A stretch of DNA of 64,000 nucleotides from Rhynchopus sp. YZ270_cl-10 (GCA_964035575.1 OZ037851.1:1178001-1242000), one strand, 5' to 3'; positions 10,261 through 22,552 are shown, numbered from the stretch's first letter. Numbers and translations are program-made. The notes: generated by a model not told the origin, from the sequence alone.

Positions 10261-11598
10261 ACCCTTTTTTCTTCTTCTTTTCCCTCTTCCTTTAGTTCAG
10301 GAAATGTGAACCAATCTTGACAAAAAAAAAATATTTTTACTTGGATACTCGGATGGCATTTTGGTAGTGTGCTAAGCGTAACGTTATTTTGTTTTACTTC
10401 GGGGGGAAAGGGTGTCTTCTTCTTACTTCTTCTTTGTGTGTTGCATAACGTGAAGGGGCCGGAGGGTCGCTCGCGGTACATACAAAAAAGAATTCTTTTT
10501 AAGACCCCGTTCCCCTTCGCTGAGCAGGTGGACTCCTGGTTCGTGTTATATCAGTCCAAAAGAACCAAAATTTATTTTTTAAAAAAAAGACACATCCCTC
10601 ATTTTTGTTATAGTCTTGCATCCTGTTTGAGTTCGCCATTGATTGAGGTGATTGCAATTAACATTATTAAAAAAAAAAATGCACCCGAGCCTTCACTCGG
10701 TCTGCATTTCACTGCATTTTATTTTTTGTCCCATTCTCTGGGGTGAAGAGGGATCGTGTACACTCCCTCCGTTGCGCCGGTGCCCCGGCGCTCATTGGAT
10801 TCAGCACACCCAGTGTTGTGTTCCAGGACACGTGTTTTTCTTGAGTCTTTAATGTCATCACCCCTTCCCAGTCAGGATGGGGAAATGACTGTGTGGATGA
10901 CCTTAACAGTTTCCCTGGTAGCAGCTCCCAGCAACACTCCGGGGTTCGATAACCCGCAGAGTGGCAGTGCCTGCGTCCGTTTTTTGAATTTTCCCTTCTC
11001 AATGTGTTATAGGATGAATGGACATTTTTTGGGTGATTTTTTCCCCCTTATTATTTTGGTATTTGATGGAAACTCCGTCAGATGTACAACACCAAAAACA
11101 AAACAACCCCATCCTTCATAGATGAACCTGCACTGTGAGATGCATTCGTCTCAGAGGGGTCCTAATTCTTAGGTGGGTCGCCTTTGAAACCTTTCTTCTT
11201 CCCTCCTCCGCCTGCCCTCCCCAGATCACTTCATCTGTTACTTTGTGCGTAATATCGCGGCATGTATCCTGGCAGAGCATCGTTAAGATATATCTTTGCC
11301 ATTTTTTTTTTCTTGGTACGTCCCAGCATATGTACGCACATAGTGCTCAAAACCCCTCCCATATATACCCTTCTCTCTCAAGGGTTTTCTCATAGGGAAA
11401 ATCCTGCCACATTCATCATTTTTAGTTTTTTTTTCTCTTAAAATCGTGTGCACGAGAAAGGACTCTTTATCTCACACCTTTTTTTCATCGCTTTGTATTA
11501 CAAGGCTCAGTCAGCCCTTATTTTTTTTCTTAATATTTTTACCCCTTACATTTGCTCGAAATTATTGTACTTTCTTCTCTTTCTTCAAAAGCAGACCC

Positions 11599-11691
11599 CA
11601 TAGACACAGGTGGGGGTACTGACCCTCCTTAGCAAAAAAAAAACATTATTAGTTTTGACCTGCCCTGGGTTTTTACCCCACCTGTGTTTGG
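11599..11691. repeat. Inverted repeat CACAGGTGGGG / CCCCACCTGTG
   Basis: CACAGGTGGGGGTA near 11599 and TTACCCCACCTGTG ending at 11691 form an inverted pair about 70 bases apart. A second, larger inverted pair starts 100 bases downstream. Probably another small MITE; no target duplication identified. Confidence 0.45.
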
Positions 11692-11797
11692 TAATCTGCT
11701 GTAAATATAAAAGCAATCAGATGGTGTGGCTGAAAAATTCTAATTTGGACTCAGCCGCATCACTAGAGTAAAAAAAAATTAATCATTTTCTTACAAC

Positions 11798-12090
11798 ATT
11801 CCTTCAACCCTGTAGGGTCACAACCCAAGGTGGTGAGGTAGTATTGAAATCGATGTGAGGGTAAACGGTCAGTTTTACAAACCCGGATTTTGAGGAAAAT
11901 GGGCCCCACCTATCAGTGACCGGGCTCATATTTTCCAAAATTTAAGTGGTCAAAAAAAATTGTCCGATTTTCAACATCGACCCCACCACTGCATGGGCGG
12001 ATCCCAAAAATTTTGTTCACTTGAAATGTGTTATTTCAGGGTTTCAAAAAAAAGAGTAACCCTACACGGATTGAAGGAAGGTTTGTGATT
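11798..12090. mobile_element. MITE-like element with about 28-bp inverted ends
   Basis: The left end TTCCTTCAACCCTGTAGGGT is matched in inverse orientation at the right end (ACCCTACACGGATTGAAGGA) with a few mismatches. The left end plus the following TAGTATTGAAATCGA recurs at 20283-20334, immediately beside another foldback, so the terminus is a repeated unit. No coding potential. Confidence 0.5.
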
Positions 12091-12908
12091 TTTATTTTAT
12101 TTTTTTTTTTGATAGCAATTCCTTGTTTTTTTTCTCTTTTTTTCTCTTTTTCTTTGGTGAATCTAGTGTTTAGACGCCTTCAATCGATCTGTTTGTACCC
12201 GTAACAAATGGATCTGGCCATAAAGTCAGATACAACATTGCACCCGAACTGTTTTCACTCATCACACTACTACGTAGTGCTCCACATACGAAGCGTTTCC
12301 TACTTCGTGTTTACCCCCCCCTGCACGCTGGTGTTGCCCTTTGCTCTGGGATGAAAATTCAGAATCCAGAATAATTGGATTGTTGAGCGGGGATTCATTG
12401 CACACAGCTTGCGTGGGATTTGCGCGACAGCAGTGGACAAAAAAAAAAAAAAAAACTACAGTGCAACCTCGTGTGCACGATGATATGTCCAGCAGTTGAG
12501 AGTCCCCTTTTGGATACCACATAAAAGAGTACGTTTTTTATATACAAATCGGAGTGTTTGCTCTCTCAGACACTCAAAACTCTTTTTTCTTCTTCAAAAC
12601 TATCTCAACTAGGTGTTCTTTTTGCCCCCCCTTCAAAGATCTTTCTCTAACAAAGAAAGCTGAAATGGTTTCTTGTTTTGTTGTTTCTTTTTTTCCCTTT
12701 TTTTGAAGATGTGTGTTGTTATACCACAGCTTTCACCCCCCAAGCTCCCCTCCAGTGCTCACGCCCGAAGTATGGAAGGGTGTTGCCACTGTCATAAAAA
12801 ACATGAACCCCGCCGTTACCGTTTTTTTTTAGTTCTGTTTGCGGCGCAACCGAACTTTATTCGGTGGGGTTTTTTCGATAGCAATTATTTTTTTTTGCTC
12901 ACATTTTT

Positions 12909-13986
12909 CATACAATGCAACGAGGCCGAGTCGGCCTCGCCAAGGCCTGAAAATAAATACTCAGGCGTGCCTGAGGCGTACTCGGGATTAGTTACGTTTA
13001 AGTACGCCTCAGGCACGCCTGAGTATATTTATATTTCTTACCAGCATTTTGGTCATGAACAAAAAAGTATTTACCCCCAAATTTTGTGGTTTTCGATTCA
13101 GAGGTAGCAAAATCTTTCAAATGCGGGGTCGCACGATGAAAAATGCGCCTCTGGGCCGAGCGAGTCGAAAAAATGAAAAGGGTTCGCTAAGCTTTGGTGC
13201 TGATGATATATATTTTGGTGGTACCTTCGGGTATTTCATTGATTCAAGAATCACTGGAAAACAAATTTCGGGGGTGCTTTTCGACTGGGTCCCTTCGAGG
13301 CCCAACTTGATGCAAGATGGAAGAGGCTCATACAAGGCTGGATCCTCTAACACTAGAGAGATCCCATCGAGATCCCAGAATTTTACACAGGCCTCCTTGA
13401 TCCACAGACCACAGCTCTATTTTTAGTACAACTATGGGGTGACCAAAAGACTTTTTTATACATACCCGAGGTATGACTCATCTTCTGCGAAGCCTCTTTT
13501 TAGGAGGCAGTTTACTGTAAGCAGTAACCATGATATTTTTCCACTAAAAATATCTTGCGACCCCGCAATTTTCTCAGCAGGACACCGAAATTTTATTTCA
13601 GCACATTTCAGGGGGCGGATGAAATACATGGCATGCCTTGGAAACGTGATGACCTGTGCATAATAATTTTATATATCAGCAGAAATATGAAACCGGGTAT
13701 ACTTTCCCCTGGTTTTTGGTACAAACTTAAAGTCACGCATTTTTTGCTAAAAAAATTGTCCGACCCCGGAATTTTTTCAGATCGCTCCGGAAATGCATCA
13801 GAGGCCCTTTTTGCGGGGAAAAAATACACACCAGGCGCCTGAAACGCAAGTATGCGTTGATATATACTCAGGCGTGCCTGAGGCGTACTTAAACGTAACT
13901 AATCCCGAGTACGCCTCAGGCACGCCTCAGATATATTTTCCAGATACGAGTATTTTCAGGCGTACCCGGCCTCGTTGCATTGTATG
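12909..13986. mobile_element. 1.1-kb foldback element with CTCAGGCGTGCCTGAG palindromes
   Basis: Perfect 20-bp inverted ends: CATACAATGCAACGAGGCCG (12909-12928) and its complement (13967-13986). Direct repeat ATTTTT flanks both sides (12903-12908, 13987-13992), a possible 6-bp target duplication although it is low complexity. Each arm then carries palindromic CTCAGGCGTGCCTGAG/CGTACTC units; the left and right arms share TAAACGTAACTAATCCCGAG as an inverted copy. The central part has an open frame (13049-13426) without recognisable motifs, and I treat it as non-coding. A truncated relative is at 7673. Confidence 0.7.
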
Positions 13987-15254
13987 ATTTTTAAAAAGAT
14001 TTTATACTATTATCTTTCCTGTTAACTCTCTTAGGGATGAAGTGTGCGTCATCGAGTGTTCACGAAGCTGCCACTTGGCGAGGTTTGTAGATTTCAAAAA
14101 ACAAACAAAAAAAATACTGACATTTTTTTTTTGTATCGGCAAAGGGGGAAACACGCTACTTTTCCATCTCATGGCTAGTCAAAAAGACATCGCCAAGATG
14201 CAGATAATATAAGTGCCTTATCGCAAAACCCCTGCGCAGTTGATTTTATTTTTTTCTAAAAATAATTCGCTCACTTTGTGAGCAAAAAGTGTCACGTCAT
14301 TCACTCATCCCCAACCGCGCTCCGCAACACCACCACCCTGTGTGGAATAGTGTTTGTGAAAATGTCAACAAATCAAACAACTACAAGAAGAGGGGTGAGA
14401 TGGAACGGCAAATGTCACTTTTTAATCTACGGCGAAGGTTTATTTTCCTCGCTCAAAAGATGTGGAACGTAGTGAAAAATAACGACGTTTAGTGTGCTTC
14501 AGGGGGGGTACAGACAACCTGCTGGAGAGACGTTGTTATTTTTAATTCAATTCAATCAGAGCCAAATGGACATAATCAGAGACCCCTGGGGGCACAACGA
14601 AAACTAAAAGGGTTATGAAGAGCAGGAGTTTGTAAAAAAAATAATTCTTGCAGCAAAACCCACCATCGTTTTATGTTGTCTCCCCTTTCTTGAAGATGAC
14701 GACAAACGTGAGAAGCTCATAAGAAGCCTTTTTTCCCTTTATTTTTTTGTAAGGTACCTACCCAAGCAATCGTGTTCAATATCATAGAAAGTATCAGTCA
14801 AGGCATGTCCTTACAGACGCATGCCAAAGCGGCTACCGTGGGTGTGGGCTTATGATTGAATTTCATTATTGTACTAAAGGAGGGTTGTTGTGGCCTTATT
14901 TTATTAATATTTTATAAGTTTTGGGTCCAGGAAAATGAATTTAATAGTTTAATGTCCTCCCCTTTTTTTTTATCAATCAGATCACAGTTTTTTCTCTCTC
15001 TTTTTTTGTTGTGACGTCATGTGGCATACTATTTTGCTATGACGTAGTCTTTTTTTCTCTATTATTTTATTGATTTTTTTTTGCATATTGTCTTCCACCA
15101 GGGTTTTATATAGGAATTTTTTCCTGAACAAACAGGGGCAAAAACTGAGGATTCATTTTTTCTCACCCACCCACCCAAAATCAAAGTTGTTTTTTCGGCT
15201 GGGGCCAGTTGTGGTGTGCCTTGAACCCCCTTGGCTGTAAACCCAATTGATAGC

Positions 15255-15545
15255 AATTCGTGCACCAGGCGCACGTGGTACACGAATTGTAAGTAGCCAG
15301 TACATTTATAACAAAGAAAGGGCGGTCATGGCACCCAAAGGTTCCTAGCGAAGCCACGGTACGCAACATTTCAAAAAATTGCGCTTATAATCGCACATTT
15401 TTACAGCCAAACTATGTCAGGGAAGGGTGGGTTGCAATCTTGCGCCGCAGGCGCACGGTACGCTACTTTTATAATTTCGCCATGATGCATGCTTCCTTTT
15501 CCTTCGGCGTTTGACCAATTGAGTCGCGTTCTGGCTGTGACGGGG
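15255..15545 (+). repeat. Dispersed 260-290 bp repeat, copy 1
   Basis: This stretch closely matches 24150-24425 in direct orientation; shared landmarks are GCGAAGCCACGGTACGCAAC, TTGCGCCGCAGGCGCACGGT and TTGAGTCGCGTTCTGGCTGT. Both copies end at the same point after the run GTGACGGGG. Copy 1 begins near an inverted pair CAATTCGTG/CACGAATTG. No open frame is conserved between the copies, so it is a non-coding dispersed repeat of unknown class. Confidence 0.6.
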
Positions 15546-15689
15546 GTGTGGGCAACCCTTGAGATAGACGTGTGTGTTTTCTTTACTGACTTCGTTGTTT
15601 TCTGTCAACAGAGCTTCGTTTCGGCGACTGACTACCCCGGGCTGCACCCTGAGGCTACACCCCCCGGAGTGGGGTGGGGCAGCCCACCC

Positions 15690-15780
15690 CAGAAAAGTTA
15701 AAACCCGAGGAAAACCCAGGCTTAAACCCGGGCTTGCTCTGCGCAAAATTAATTAAGCCCGGGTTTTCCCGGGCTTACTG
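15690..15780. repeat. AAGCCCGGGTTT palindrome cluster
   Basis: Repeated CCCGGG palindromes: TTAAACCCGGGCTTG and TTAAGCCCGGGTTTTCCCGGG. Same style as the foldback interiors elsewhere (multiple copies of one palindrome), but I cannot define outer ends. Confidence 0.4.
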
Positions 15781-16380
15781 CCCAAGATTTTCACCGCTGG
15801 TCACGAGTCGTGTTCTAAGCCAGTAAAACGCCAAAAAAAAAAATTTTTTTTTTAGGTCCGAAAAGGGGAATTTTTTTTTTTTTTTTCAATAACTGAGGAT
15901 TGCCCTCAGTTCTGACCCCCTATATAAAAGTCTGTCTTCCACTCCACCCGAATCTAAGGAGGCGTGAATAACGCCTGCGATCCTTTCTTTTTGTTGTTGT
16001 TGTTATTGTTGTTGCTCGAGAAAGAAACGAAAAACAAGTAATTGCTATCAAAAAAAAAAAAAAAACGGGCTCTCCGTTCCCTAAAAGGAATGGTAAAAAA
16101 GGTTTTCAAAAATTGCGTCCTCCTCACACGAGAAAAAAAGCGAGGTGTCTACACGTTATCAATTTTTTTCAAAAAGACAAACTAAAGAAAACCATAGGAA
16201 AACTGGGAAAAGACACACCAAGACCAACTGTCAGTTCTCACATTGTGCCTGCCTTCAGCACCAAGGGTATTCCTAGCACCTTTTACCCTAAGGTAGATCA
16301 TCGAGTTTTCAGGAGGAATACAAAAGGGCACCCCCGGGTGCAATTTAACGTCCAGCCCAAGGACGATGTCAGAAAAAAAC

Positions 16381-16443
16381 AGTGGAGATTGCACAACTGT
16401 GGCAACGCAACCGAGGCAACTACACTGCTCCAACAATTTTATC
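16381..16443 (+). repeat. Type E repeat
   Basis: GTGGAGATTGCACAACTGTG, then GCAACGCAACCGAGGCAACT, ACACTGCTCCAACAAT. The open frame that spans it (16113-16595) is not considered a gene because its middle is this repeat. Confidence 0.7.
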
Positions 16444-16804
16444 AAAAAATTATTTTTTCAACCCCCTGCACGACTCCCGAAGTCCTTCTCTCGGGCACAC
16501 AAACCACCCCACCCCCTTTTTCTGTTTTCTCCAGAAGGAGAGGGAGCATTGACCTGAGGTGCAGTGGTCGTTGTCAAGGGAAAATATGCAAATAGTTTTT
16601 TTTCCTTCCCACCCCTCTCCTCTTTTTGAAACCAAGAAATGCAAAATGTGTTTCAACATTTTAAACAATGTGTCAAACCCCCGCCCGCCTCTTCTTCCCC
16701 TCCCCCACGCTCTCTCTCACTCCCCTTGATTTAAAAAATGTAGCGTACAAAAATGTTCCCCTTCTCATCATTTTTTTTTTTGTCCGAAATTCTCCATTCC
16801 GTTC

Positions 16805-17185
16805 TTGCGCAATGATAGCACTGAGGAAGTAGCGGCAATCTTATCCGAAACAAAATCAGTCCTGCAGTTCTTTTATGGGATATCTGTTCACGACAACTGT
16901 TCGAAGGGAAATGTACGGGCTTTCTTTGTAGAATCTCCTTTGGTTTTGACCTTCCGGCACGCTATCCGGGATGAAGGGCTCTGGAGAGAAGAAGGGAGGG
17001 ATGCTGCTGCGGCCAGGGGGTCCGTGTCGCGGTGCGTGCCGAAGAAGAGGGGTAGCTGGACGAGGAAGGACACTGCCTCCGTCACCTACCATGATCATGC
17101 AGAATTGTGGCATTCTCCCATGGCTGTCAAGCATGCGACTTCAGCACCCTGTTCCGTCAAACCAATCCGTGTTATAACTCTGTGA
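16805..17185 (+). pseudogene. Possible coding fragment, unrecognised
   Basis: An open frame of about 126 codons with markedly higher GC than its surroundings and a mixed, protein-like composition (for example TEEVAAILSETKSVLQFFYG near its start). It has no ATG near its beginning, no recognised domain, and ends 280 bases before the zinc-knuckle gene. It could be an internal exon, a decayed gene, or chance. The minus-strand frame here is equally open, which weakens the call. Confidence 0.22.
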
Positions 17186-17465
17186 CCACCAAAAATTCAT
17201 AAAAAACTGGAAATATTCCAGCCATCTGGTAATGGGGACTGGTCTGCAGTTCTATTCATTGCGCATTTTTTTTTGACATTGAGAAGTGAAAGAAACTATT
17301 TGTATTGTGGATACCAACACCCACCCAACAGCATCATACACAGCGAAAAAAAGAACCCAACTTTTCACAAATAGAAACAAAACAAAACACACCATTTCCA
17401 TTCAGACCGCCGCCTCATTTCAGCTGGCATCGTTTGGAGCGTAAGTCTTCGTTTGGCCTCTTTGC

Positions 17466-18125
17466 ATGGCGGCATCTTGCCGAGTCTGCGGGGGACCGCA
17501 CCGCCCTTTGACTTGCCCTATTAAGAGATTTTTCTTTGAAGAAACACGAGCACGACATGACGTGGAATCGGATTTGGAGGACCTGCATCTCAGCATGACA
17601 CGGTTTTATCATGAATGCGTTGAGGGGATTTGCGGGGGACAGTTTAAACGGACCGATAGCGCGAAGGTGACGTTCAACGAACAGGTCATGGTTTCGGTGC
17701 TCTCAGTGTGCCATGTACAGACGCAGTACGCGCAGCCCTATGCGACCTTGGAGGTGGAGGAGTTGCAGACATGTGTCTCGTCGTCGTCGTTTGCTTCGAC
17801 GGAGTCGTGGGGACAAACTAATTCTTCGTGTTCTTGTGCGTGCTCGCAGGAAGGTGATAGTCCGAGAGGAGAAATGGAGCTCCCAAATACTAGATATGTG
17901 CTTCTCCAAGATGGGTGTCGGGCAAAGGAAGCAGGCGGGCTCGGGTTCGCGCACGCCCAGCGCTGCGGGAAGTTTCTTGATAAGTGGCTAGTCCTGCTTG
18001 CGTCAACCCCGCTGCTCCCAGCGGATCGCGTCAGTTTCGACCCATCATGGAAGGTCTGCGAGCAAAGATCCTTTCTCATTGAATATATTAGTGAAGCCGG
18101 TGAGTCCGGGGTTGTCGCTGGGTAA
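17466..18125 (+). CDS. Zinc-knuckle protein, function unknown
   Basis: 219-residue protein starting with MAASCRVCGGPHRPLTCP, which gives a C-x2-C-x3-H-x4-C zinc-knuckle at residues 5-17 (one residue shorter in the middle than the canonical CCHC knuckle, a variant seen in several RNA-binding and Gag-like proteins). The rest has no domain I recognise: an acidic stretch (VESDLEDLH), a Ser-rich segment with CSCAC near residue 125, and a hydrophobic WLVLLASTPLLPAD near 180. Codon composition is clearly coding against a low-complexity background. The ATG is preceded at a distance of some 40 bases by a pyrimidine-AG that could be a splice acceptor (TTTCAG near 17420), so upstream exons are possible. 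No protease or polymerase frames adjoin it, so I do not assign it to a mobile element. Confidence 0.5.
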   Translation: MAASCRVCGGPHRPLTCPIKRFFFEETRARHDVESDLEDLHLSMTRFYHECVEGICGGQFKRTDSAKVTFNEQVMVSVLSVCHVQTQYAQPYATLEVEELQTCVSSSSFASTESWGQTNSSCSCACSQEGDSPRGEMELPNTRYVLLQDGCRAKEAGGLGFAHAQRCGKFLDKWLVLLASTPLLPADRVSFDPSWKVCEQRSFLIEYISEAGESGVVAG

Positions 18126-18503
18126 TATGGTGAGGTAAAAAAAGAGAGATTTGCTGTGGTGTTCTAAAAACAAAAAAAAATGGGGCTGGGTTATCACATT
18201 CATAAAAAAAAGAGTTTAAATTTAAAGAAAAATTTGTATCAATTTTATGTTTATTGTTATCAAAAAAAATACGGGATGGGGGAAAGGGGGGGTGGGTATG
18301 GGTTTCAGAGGGAAAAAGAAAAAGAAAAAAACAGTCCTATCTTTTTGTTTTTTTTTTAAAAAAACTGGGCGCGCATAACAAGGGTCTAAACCATTTCCTG
18401 TACATTCCTCTTTTTGTGTCTGCGCTCTCATTTGTGTAATGTCATTAATGAGACGCACTTGCATTTTTTTTTTCTCTTCAAAATTTCATCTCTTCACAGC
18501 TAT

Positions 18504-18530
18504 CCTAAGCACATGCTTAGGTTCATCTGA
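18504..18530 (+). repeat. Type A hairpin with perfect 7-bp stem
   Basis: CCTAAGC - ACAT - GCTTAGG followed directly by TTCATCT. The stem is perfect although the loop has lost ACGAGAG, which shows that pairing is better kept than loop sequence in this copy. It lies about 380 bases after the zinc-knuckle stop. Confidence 0.6.
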
Positions 18531-19423
18531 CGAACCTCTTTTTCTTGATTCAGGTTATGGTTGTTGGTCCTCTTGCCCCGAGACGCGAAGTCCATTTTTT
18601 TCCCCAGATTCCTTTTCTTTTCTTTTTTGTTTTGCACTTCCAACTTCCATCCATTTAAAAAATGCGTACGAGATGGCATCACAATTTTCAATTTTTTTTT
18701 ATTTATTTTGCAAAAGTATGCACAGCACAAAATTCTTTTCAGTGTCCTGCGTCCCCAGAGGTTGCATATACTAACTTCACTATTTTCCAGCTCCTTTTTA
18801 ATATTTTGAGACACTTTACCCCCCGGGGGCTCCTCAAGGCAAGGTGTTGACCCTTTTGTATTTATTTCTCTGGGTTCGATAACCAAGGGGAGGGCTTTGC
18901 AGCCGCTGGTAGTAGAGTTGAGGTGTTTGCACTTTCAACCTTTTTTTTTGAAGTGGGAGTGGAAGGTGACGGAACGTATAGTAGCCTTATGCCGGAGACA
19001 CATTCGGTGTCTGTGTTCGTGTTCGTTTTCGTTTTCCGAGAAGTAGACGCTGTGTAGTCACTTCACCTTAACACAATCTTTGGAGTACAGCTAAAAGAAG
19101 GGGTTATTGAGTGGGGGGTAGATGGGTGTACAAGGCTTATTCATTTTTTCAACTTTTTTCAAACCAATCATTGGCAAGAAGAAGGGGATAAGCGATTGAA
19201 CGAAAAAAAAGTTATGGACAAAACTCCATCTTTCGATTGAAAATATAATCATTTTTTTTCTTTTTCTTTTTTTATTCACTTGCCATTATCCTGAAGTCAG
19301 ATTCCATTTTCCTCTTTCTCTCTCTGCCCCTTTTTGTGTATCTCTTGCGATTATTTTTGAAAAGTGTTTTTGTTCCATTGCGTTCAACTTCACCTTCTTC
19401 TTTTCCCTCTCTTAACAACGATG

Positions 19424-19462
19424 CGTGCGTGCACATGAGGCACTACCTATCTTTGATTTCCC
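19424..19462 (+). repeat. Type B hairpin repeat
   Basis: GCGTGCACATGAGGCACTAC then CTATCTTTGATTT. Stem GTGC/GCAC, loop ACATGAG, degenerate tail. Confidence 0.5.
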
Positions 19463-20355
19463 CCCTCATTCCCCCCATTTTTTAAAAAGGGTTTTTTTAG
19501 CCACTCTCCTTGTTGTTGTTATGTACAGTGCTGGCAGGTGGTCTAGTCAAGCCGAGGTTTGCCCTGTTCAATGCAGTCGCATGTATCTCGGGAAAAAACA
19601 CATTGTTCATCTCGTCAAAAAGAAATATGGCCTGTGTGGAGCACAGCCCTTTGTAGGTAACGTTCACGTACAGAACATTTTGGTGGTTTGTTGAGTTTTT
19701 GTTGAGATGCAGCAATGTAAATGACAAGTTTAGGTATTGAGGTTTTGCCTCCTGGTCGGGGAGTTCTTTTTGAATGAAAAGACTGTATTGCTAAACTGAG
19801 AAAAATACATGAATTTTACTGGATTTTTTTCCACAATATTTAGCACTATTCCAAAAAAAAGTGAAGACTGTCTGAATGGCGGTTCCACCAAACAGAATAT
19901 CAAAAAAAGTTTTCAAGATTGAGGAAAACCTGCGTCTATACCTTCCGGCAGTACAAAGGCTTCTGACGATGAGTACAGATGTTTATAGTGTAAAGTTGAA
20001 TGTCGATACAAAAGGGCATTGACCTACACTACACGGTTTACTAAAGGTGATGCAGTCATTGTCGTTCATCGGGTTCTCTCACCACACAGTGAAGGTACCT
20101 CCCCCATCTGCCACCGTAGGTGTGCGCAACACATACCTCCCCATATCCCCCCTTTTATGGTGACTAAGCAACGACAGACCAATGTTCAAAACATTAAGTA
20201 ATCTAATCAGACTAAGCAACGACAGACAGCTTGCACTCATCTGTAAAAAAAATTCTTCTTTTTTCCCCCCCGCAACCGTCCTCTTCAACCCCTGTGGGTC
20301 ACAACCCGAGGTACGGTATAGTATTGAAATCGACAAAATCAAAAAAAAAATGTAT

Positions 20356-21170
20356 AAAATCACGGTATGGTGGCGATCGCGCGCCATGAGACCGCGATCG
20401 CGCAAAAATTGTCGCGATCGCACACACGAAAAAGTGGCGATCGCGCGCGATCGCCCGCGATCGCGGAAATCGCCCTGGGGAAAAAACTTTTTTTGTGCAG
20501 GAAAAAAAATTTTTTGTGGGCAAAAAAAACCAAAGAGCGATACACGGTGGCCTGCGCCTGACTCTGGCACTGGGGGTACACAGGTACACAGGTACACCCA
20601 GAGTGCCAGAGTCAAGGGTCCCCCCCAATGACATAACGAAGTATCGCTTGAAAGTACCGTTCAAGAAAACCTTGGATTGACCAAATCGAGAAAAAAATTG
20701 TCAAGTCGAAATTTCAGCCAAAATACGGTCATTTTGGTCATACCGGTGTATGTAGTAGCTAGAACACGTACATAGCCAATTTTCTGAGCGATTTCCTTCA
20801 CAAAAAAAAAATTTTTTTTTTTTTTTTTTTTTGTGAAAAATTGGTCAAAAATCGACTTGTCTTTGGTAAAAACCACGAAAAATCGGCTGCGGAAACCCGC
20901 GTTTTAGACCCCCACAGAAGCTCAAAAGTGCCAAATTTTGCTTTCAATGGCCTCAAATCGTCGAAATTAGGCCTACATAGGGCAAAAAAATAAAAATTGA
21001 GAGTCCTTTTCCCTATGAGGCAATAACCAGCGAAGGCACGTTGGGTTCACCGTCGAGCGATCGCGCGATCGCACGCGATCGCGCTATTTTTTGCGCGATC
21101 GCGATTTTCCCCAGATCGCGCGCGATCGCAGTCTCATGGCGCGCGATCGCGACCATACCGTGTAAAATTT
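20356..21170. mobile_element. 0.8-kb foldback element with GCGATCGC arms
   Basis: Both arms carry ACGGTATGGT followed by repeated GCGATCGC palindromes (about 20360-20466 left; 21055-21160 right) in inverse orientation; the shared arm includes GATCGCGCGCCATGAGAC. Inside the left arm is a nested perfect stem ACTCTGGCACT/AGTGCCAGAGT around GGTACACA units (20560-20611), then a 37-base motif containing ATAACGAAGTATCGCTTGAA that recurs inverted at 29005-29045. The interior (20690-20990) matches, inverted, the interior of the CCAGATCTGG complex at 26520-26670 (shared: GACAAGTCGATTTTT, CTAATTTCGACGATTTGAGG). No protein-coding capacity, so non-autonomous. Confidence 0.65.
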
Positions 21171-22017
21171 TTTTTGAGGAGGCAAGAGGAGCAAACACAA
21201 GGATGAAAAAGGAGGAGGAGGAGGGGATGCAATTAAGGAGCGAGCTTTTGTTGCTAAGACAATTGTCATTCGCCTTTTTTGCTGACAAAAAAAACATCAC
21301 ATCAAAAAAAGACCCCGTGGGGAAGGGAGCTAGGTTCTTTTGTTTTGTTTTGTTTTGTTTTTTTTTAACACACTTACACATGTAGACTCGCTAGCAATGT
21401 TGTTGAAAGTGTAGTGGATTGTATCAACAAAACCCCTCCCTCTTTTTTGTATTGACATTATTGTAATCAATCGATACCGATTGTGAAATGATGTTGCCTC
21501 GAACCTAGGCTTATTCGCTTGGGGTTCTCGCGCAAGAAACACATTTCGTCCTTCCAGTTTTCTTCTTTCCCTTCTTTGACAGAACTGAAGGTGACCTTCC
21601 GAAGGGGGTGGTTGCACTGAGTAGTTCAGAGAAATGTTTTAATGATTTTCCTTATCTTTTTCAAGTGCTTTATCTTTTTTTAAAAAATTTTTTTTTGTAA
21701 TTTCCCCCCCCACTGCCGACATTTGGCCTCGTTTCCCTTTTTTTATCTGAATTATGATATTTTCTTTTGAGTATTCAGTTACGCCTCTCTCCCTCCCTTA
21801 CCATTGTCTCCTAACAGACCCTAGCTACCCGCCTGGGTACTTCGGCGATTGCCGGCAAGGGAGGGCCTTTTTTGAGGAAAAAGTGTGTGTGTGTTTTGGG
21901 GGGAAATAAGTGAACGGACAGTCTGTGTTTTCTCCTTCTCCCCAAATATGTGTTTTTTTAAAAAGGGATGGGAGTGTTGCAGGTCATGTCAACTCTTAAA
22001 AATGCTAGCCTTTTTTG

Positions 22018-22066
22018 AGGTGGCTAAGCACAGAGAGAGGCTTAGATTCATCTTATAAACTATTTT
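22018..22066 (+). repeat. Type A hairpin repeat
   Basis: GGTGGCTAAGCACAGAGAGA then GGCTTAGATTCATCTTATAA. Stem CTAAGC/GCTTAG is complete with a slightly longer loop. Confidence 0.65.
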
Positions 22067-22500
22067 TTTTTTTTGCCGTTTTTGCCAATCAAAAACCTGA
22101 GAACCAACTCCCAGCAACAAGGGGCGCCTTTTTTGGCGTTGTTGAGGGTGTTTGGGGTGTTTTCCATTCGTTTTGACTTTTACTCCAAAAAATAATAAGG
22201 AGACCTATTACGAGACAGCCTCCAATTAGTTGCTCCATATTTGTGGGTAGAAAACAATTTGCCTTTTTTTTGAAATGAGTTTGTAAAATACATTCTTGTT
22301 TTGGATTTGAGCTTTGAGCCCACTAATACCGTGTCAACGACATCCTTCACCCCCCCCGCCCGCCCGTCCGAGTTCTCTAGCACAGCCATCAGCTTTGCCT
22401 TCCTTCTAAGGAGAGGACACTGCGTCATCGAGCCTTTGGGTTGTTTGACCGTAACACCGTAAACCAAAACAAAATCTAGCCTTTTGCGAAAGACTTCAGG

Positions 22501-22552
22501 GCGACAATGAGTGCAGACCCTACCTCGGTAGGGTGATTGTCGACACAGAAAG
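22501..22552 (+). repeat. Type F hairpin repeat
   Basis: GACAAT...ATTGTC outer stem and ACCCTA - CCTCGG - TAGGGT inner stem, ending GTCGACAC. Related but diverged copies at about 24929-25013 and 25488-25570 share GTACAGACCCTA and a terminal ATTGTCGACA-like sequence. Confidence 0.5.

Larger units (their letters stand above)
2447..17465. other. Gene-poor tract of about 15 kb with dispersed repeats
   Basis: No confident protein gene. The tract is A/T-rich with homopolymers and contains minisatellites (3.2-3.7 kb), several inverted-repeat elements (4.9, 6.3, 8.5, 11.6, 11.8, 12.9 kb), and many short hairpin repeats, nearly all on the + strand. Two weak coding-like stretches are at 5663-5893 and 16805-17185; the second is listed separately. 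The 5663-5893 frame (76 residues, from ATG 5663) has a plausible composition up to its AAAAA-rich end but no recognised domain. Between the listed repeats I see only low-complexity spacer. Confidence 0.6.

Noticed and set aside
10930-10960. tRNA-like GGGGTTCGATAACCC (also GGGTTCGATAACC near 18868)
   Set aside because: Resembles a T-arm, but no acceptor stem, anticodon arm or D-arm could be found around either one.
13049-13426. Open frame inside the 12.9-14.0 kb foldback as a transposase
   Set aside because: No DDE or other transposase motif and no similarity between copies to test; the element looks non-autonomous.
16113-16595. 160-codon open frame
   Set aside because: Its central part is a type E repeat found elsewhere out of frame; no domain recognised.
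17466-18125. Zinc-knuckle gene as part of a retroelement
   Set aside because: No reverse transcriptase, integrase or protease frames and no terminal repeats nearby; a host gene is the simpler reading.
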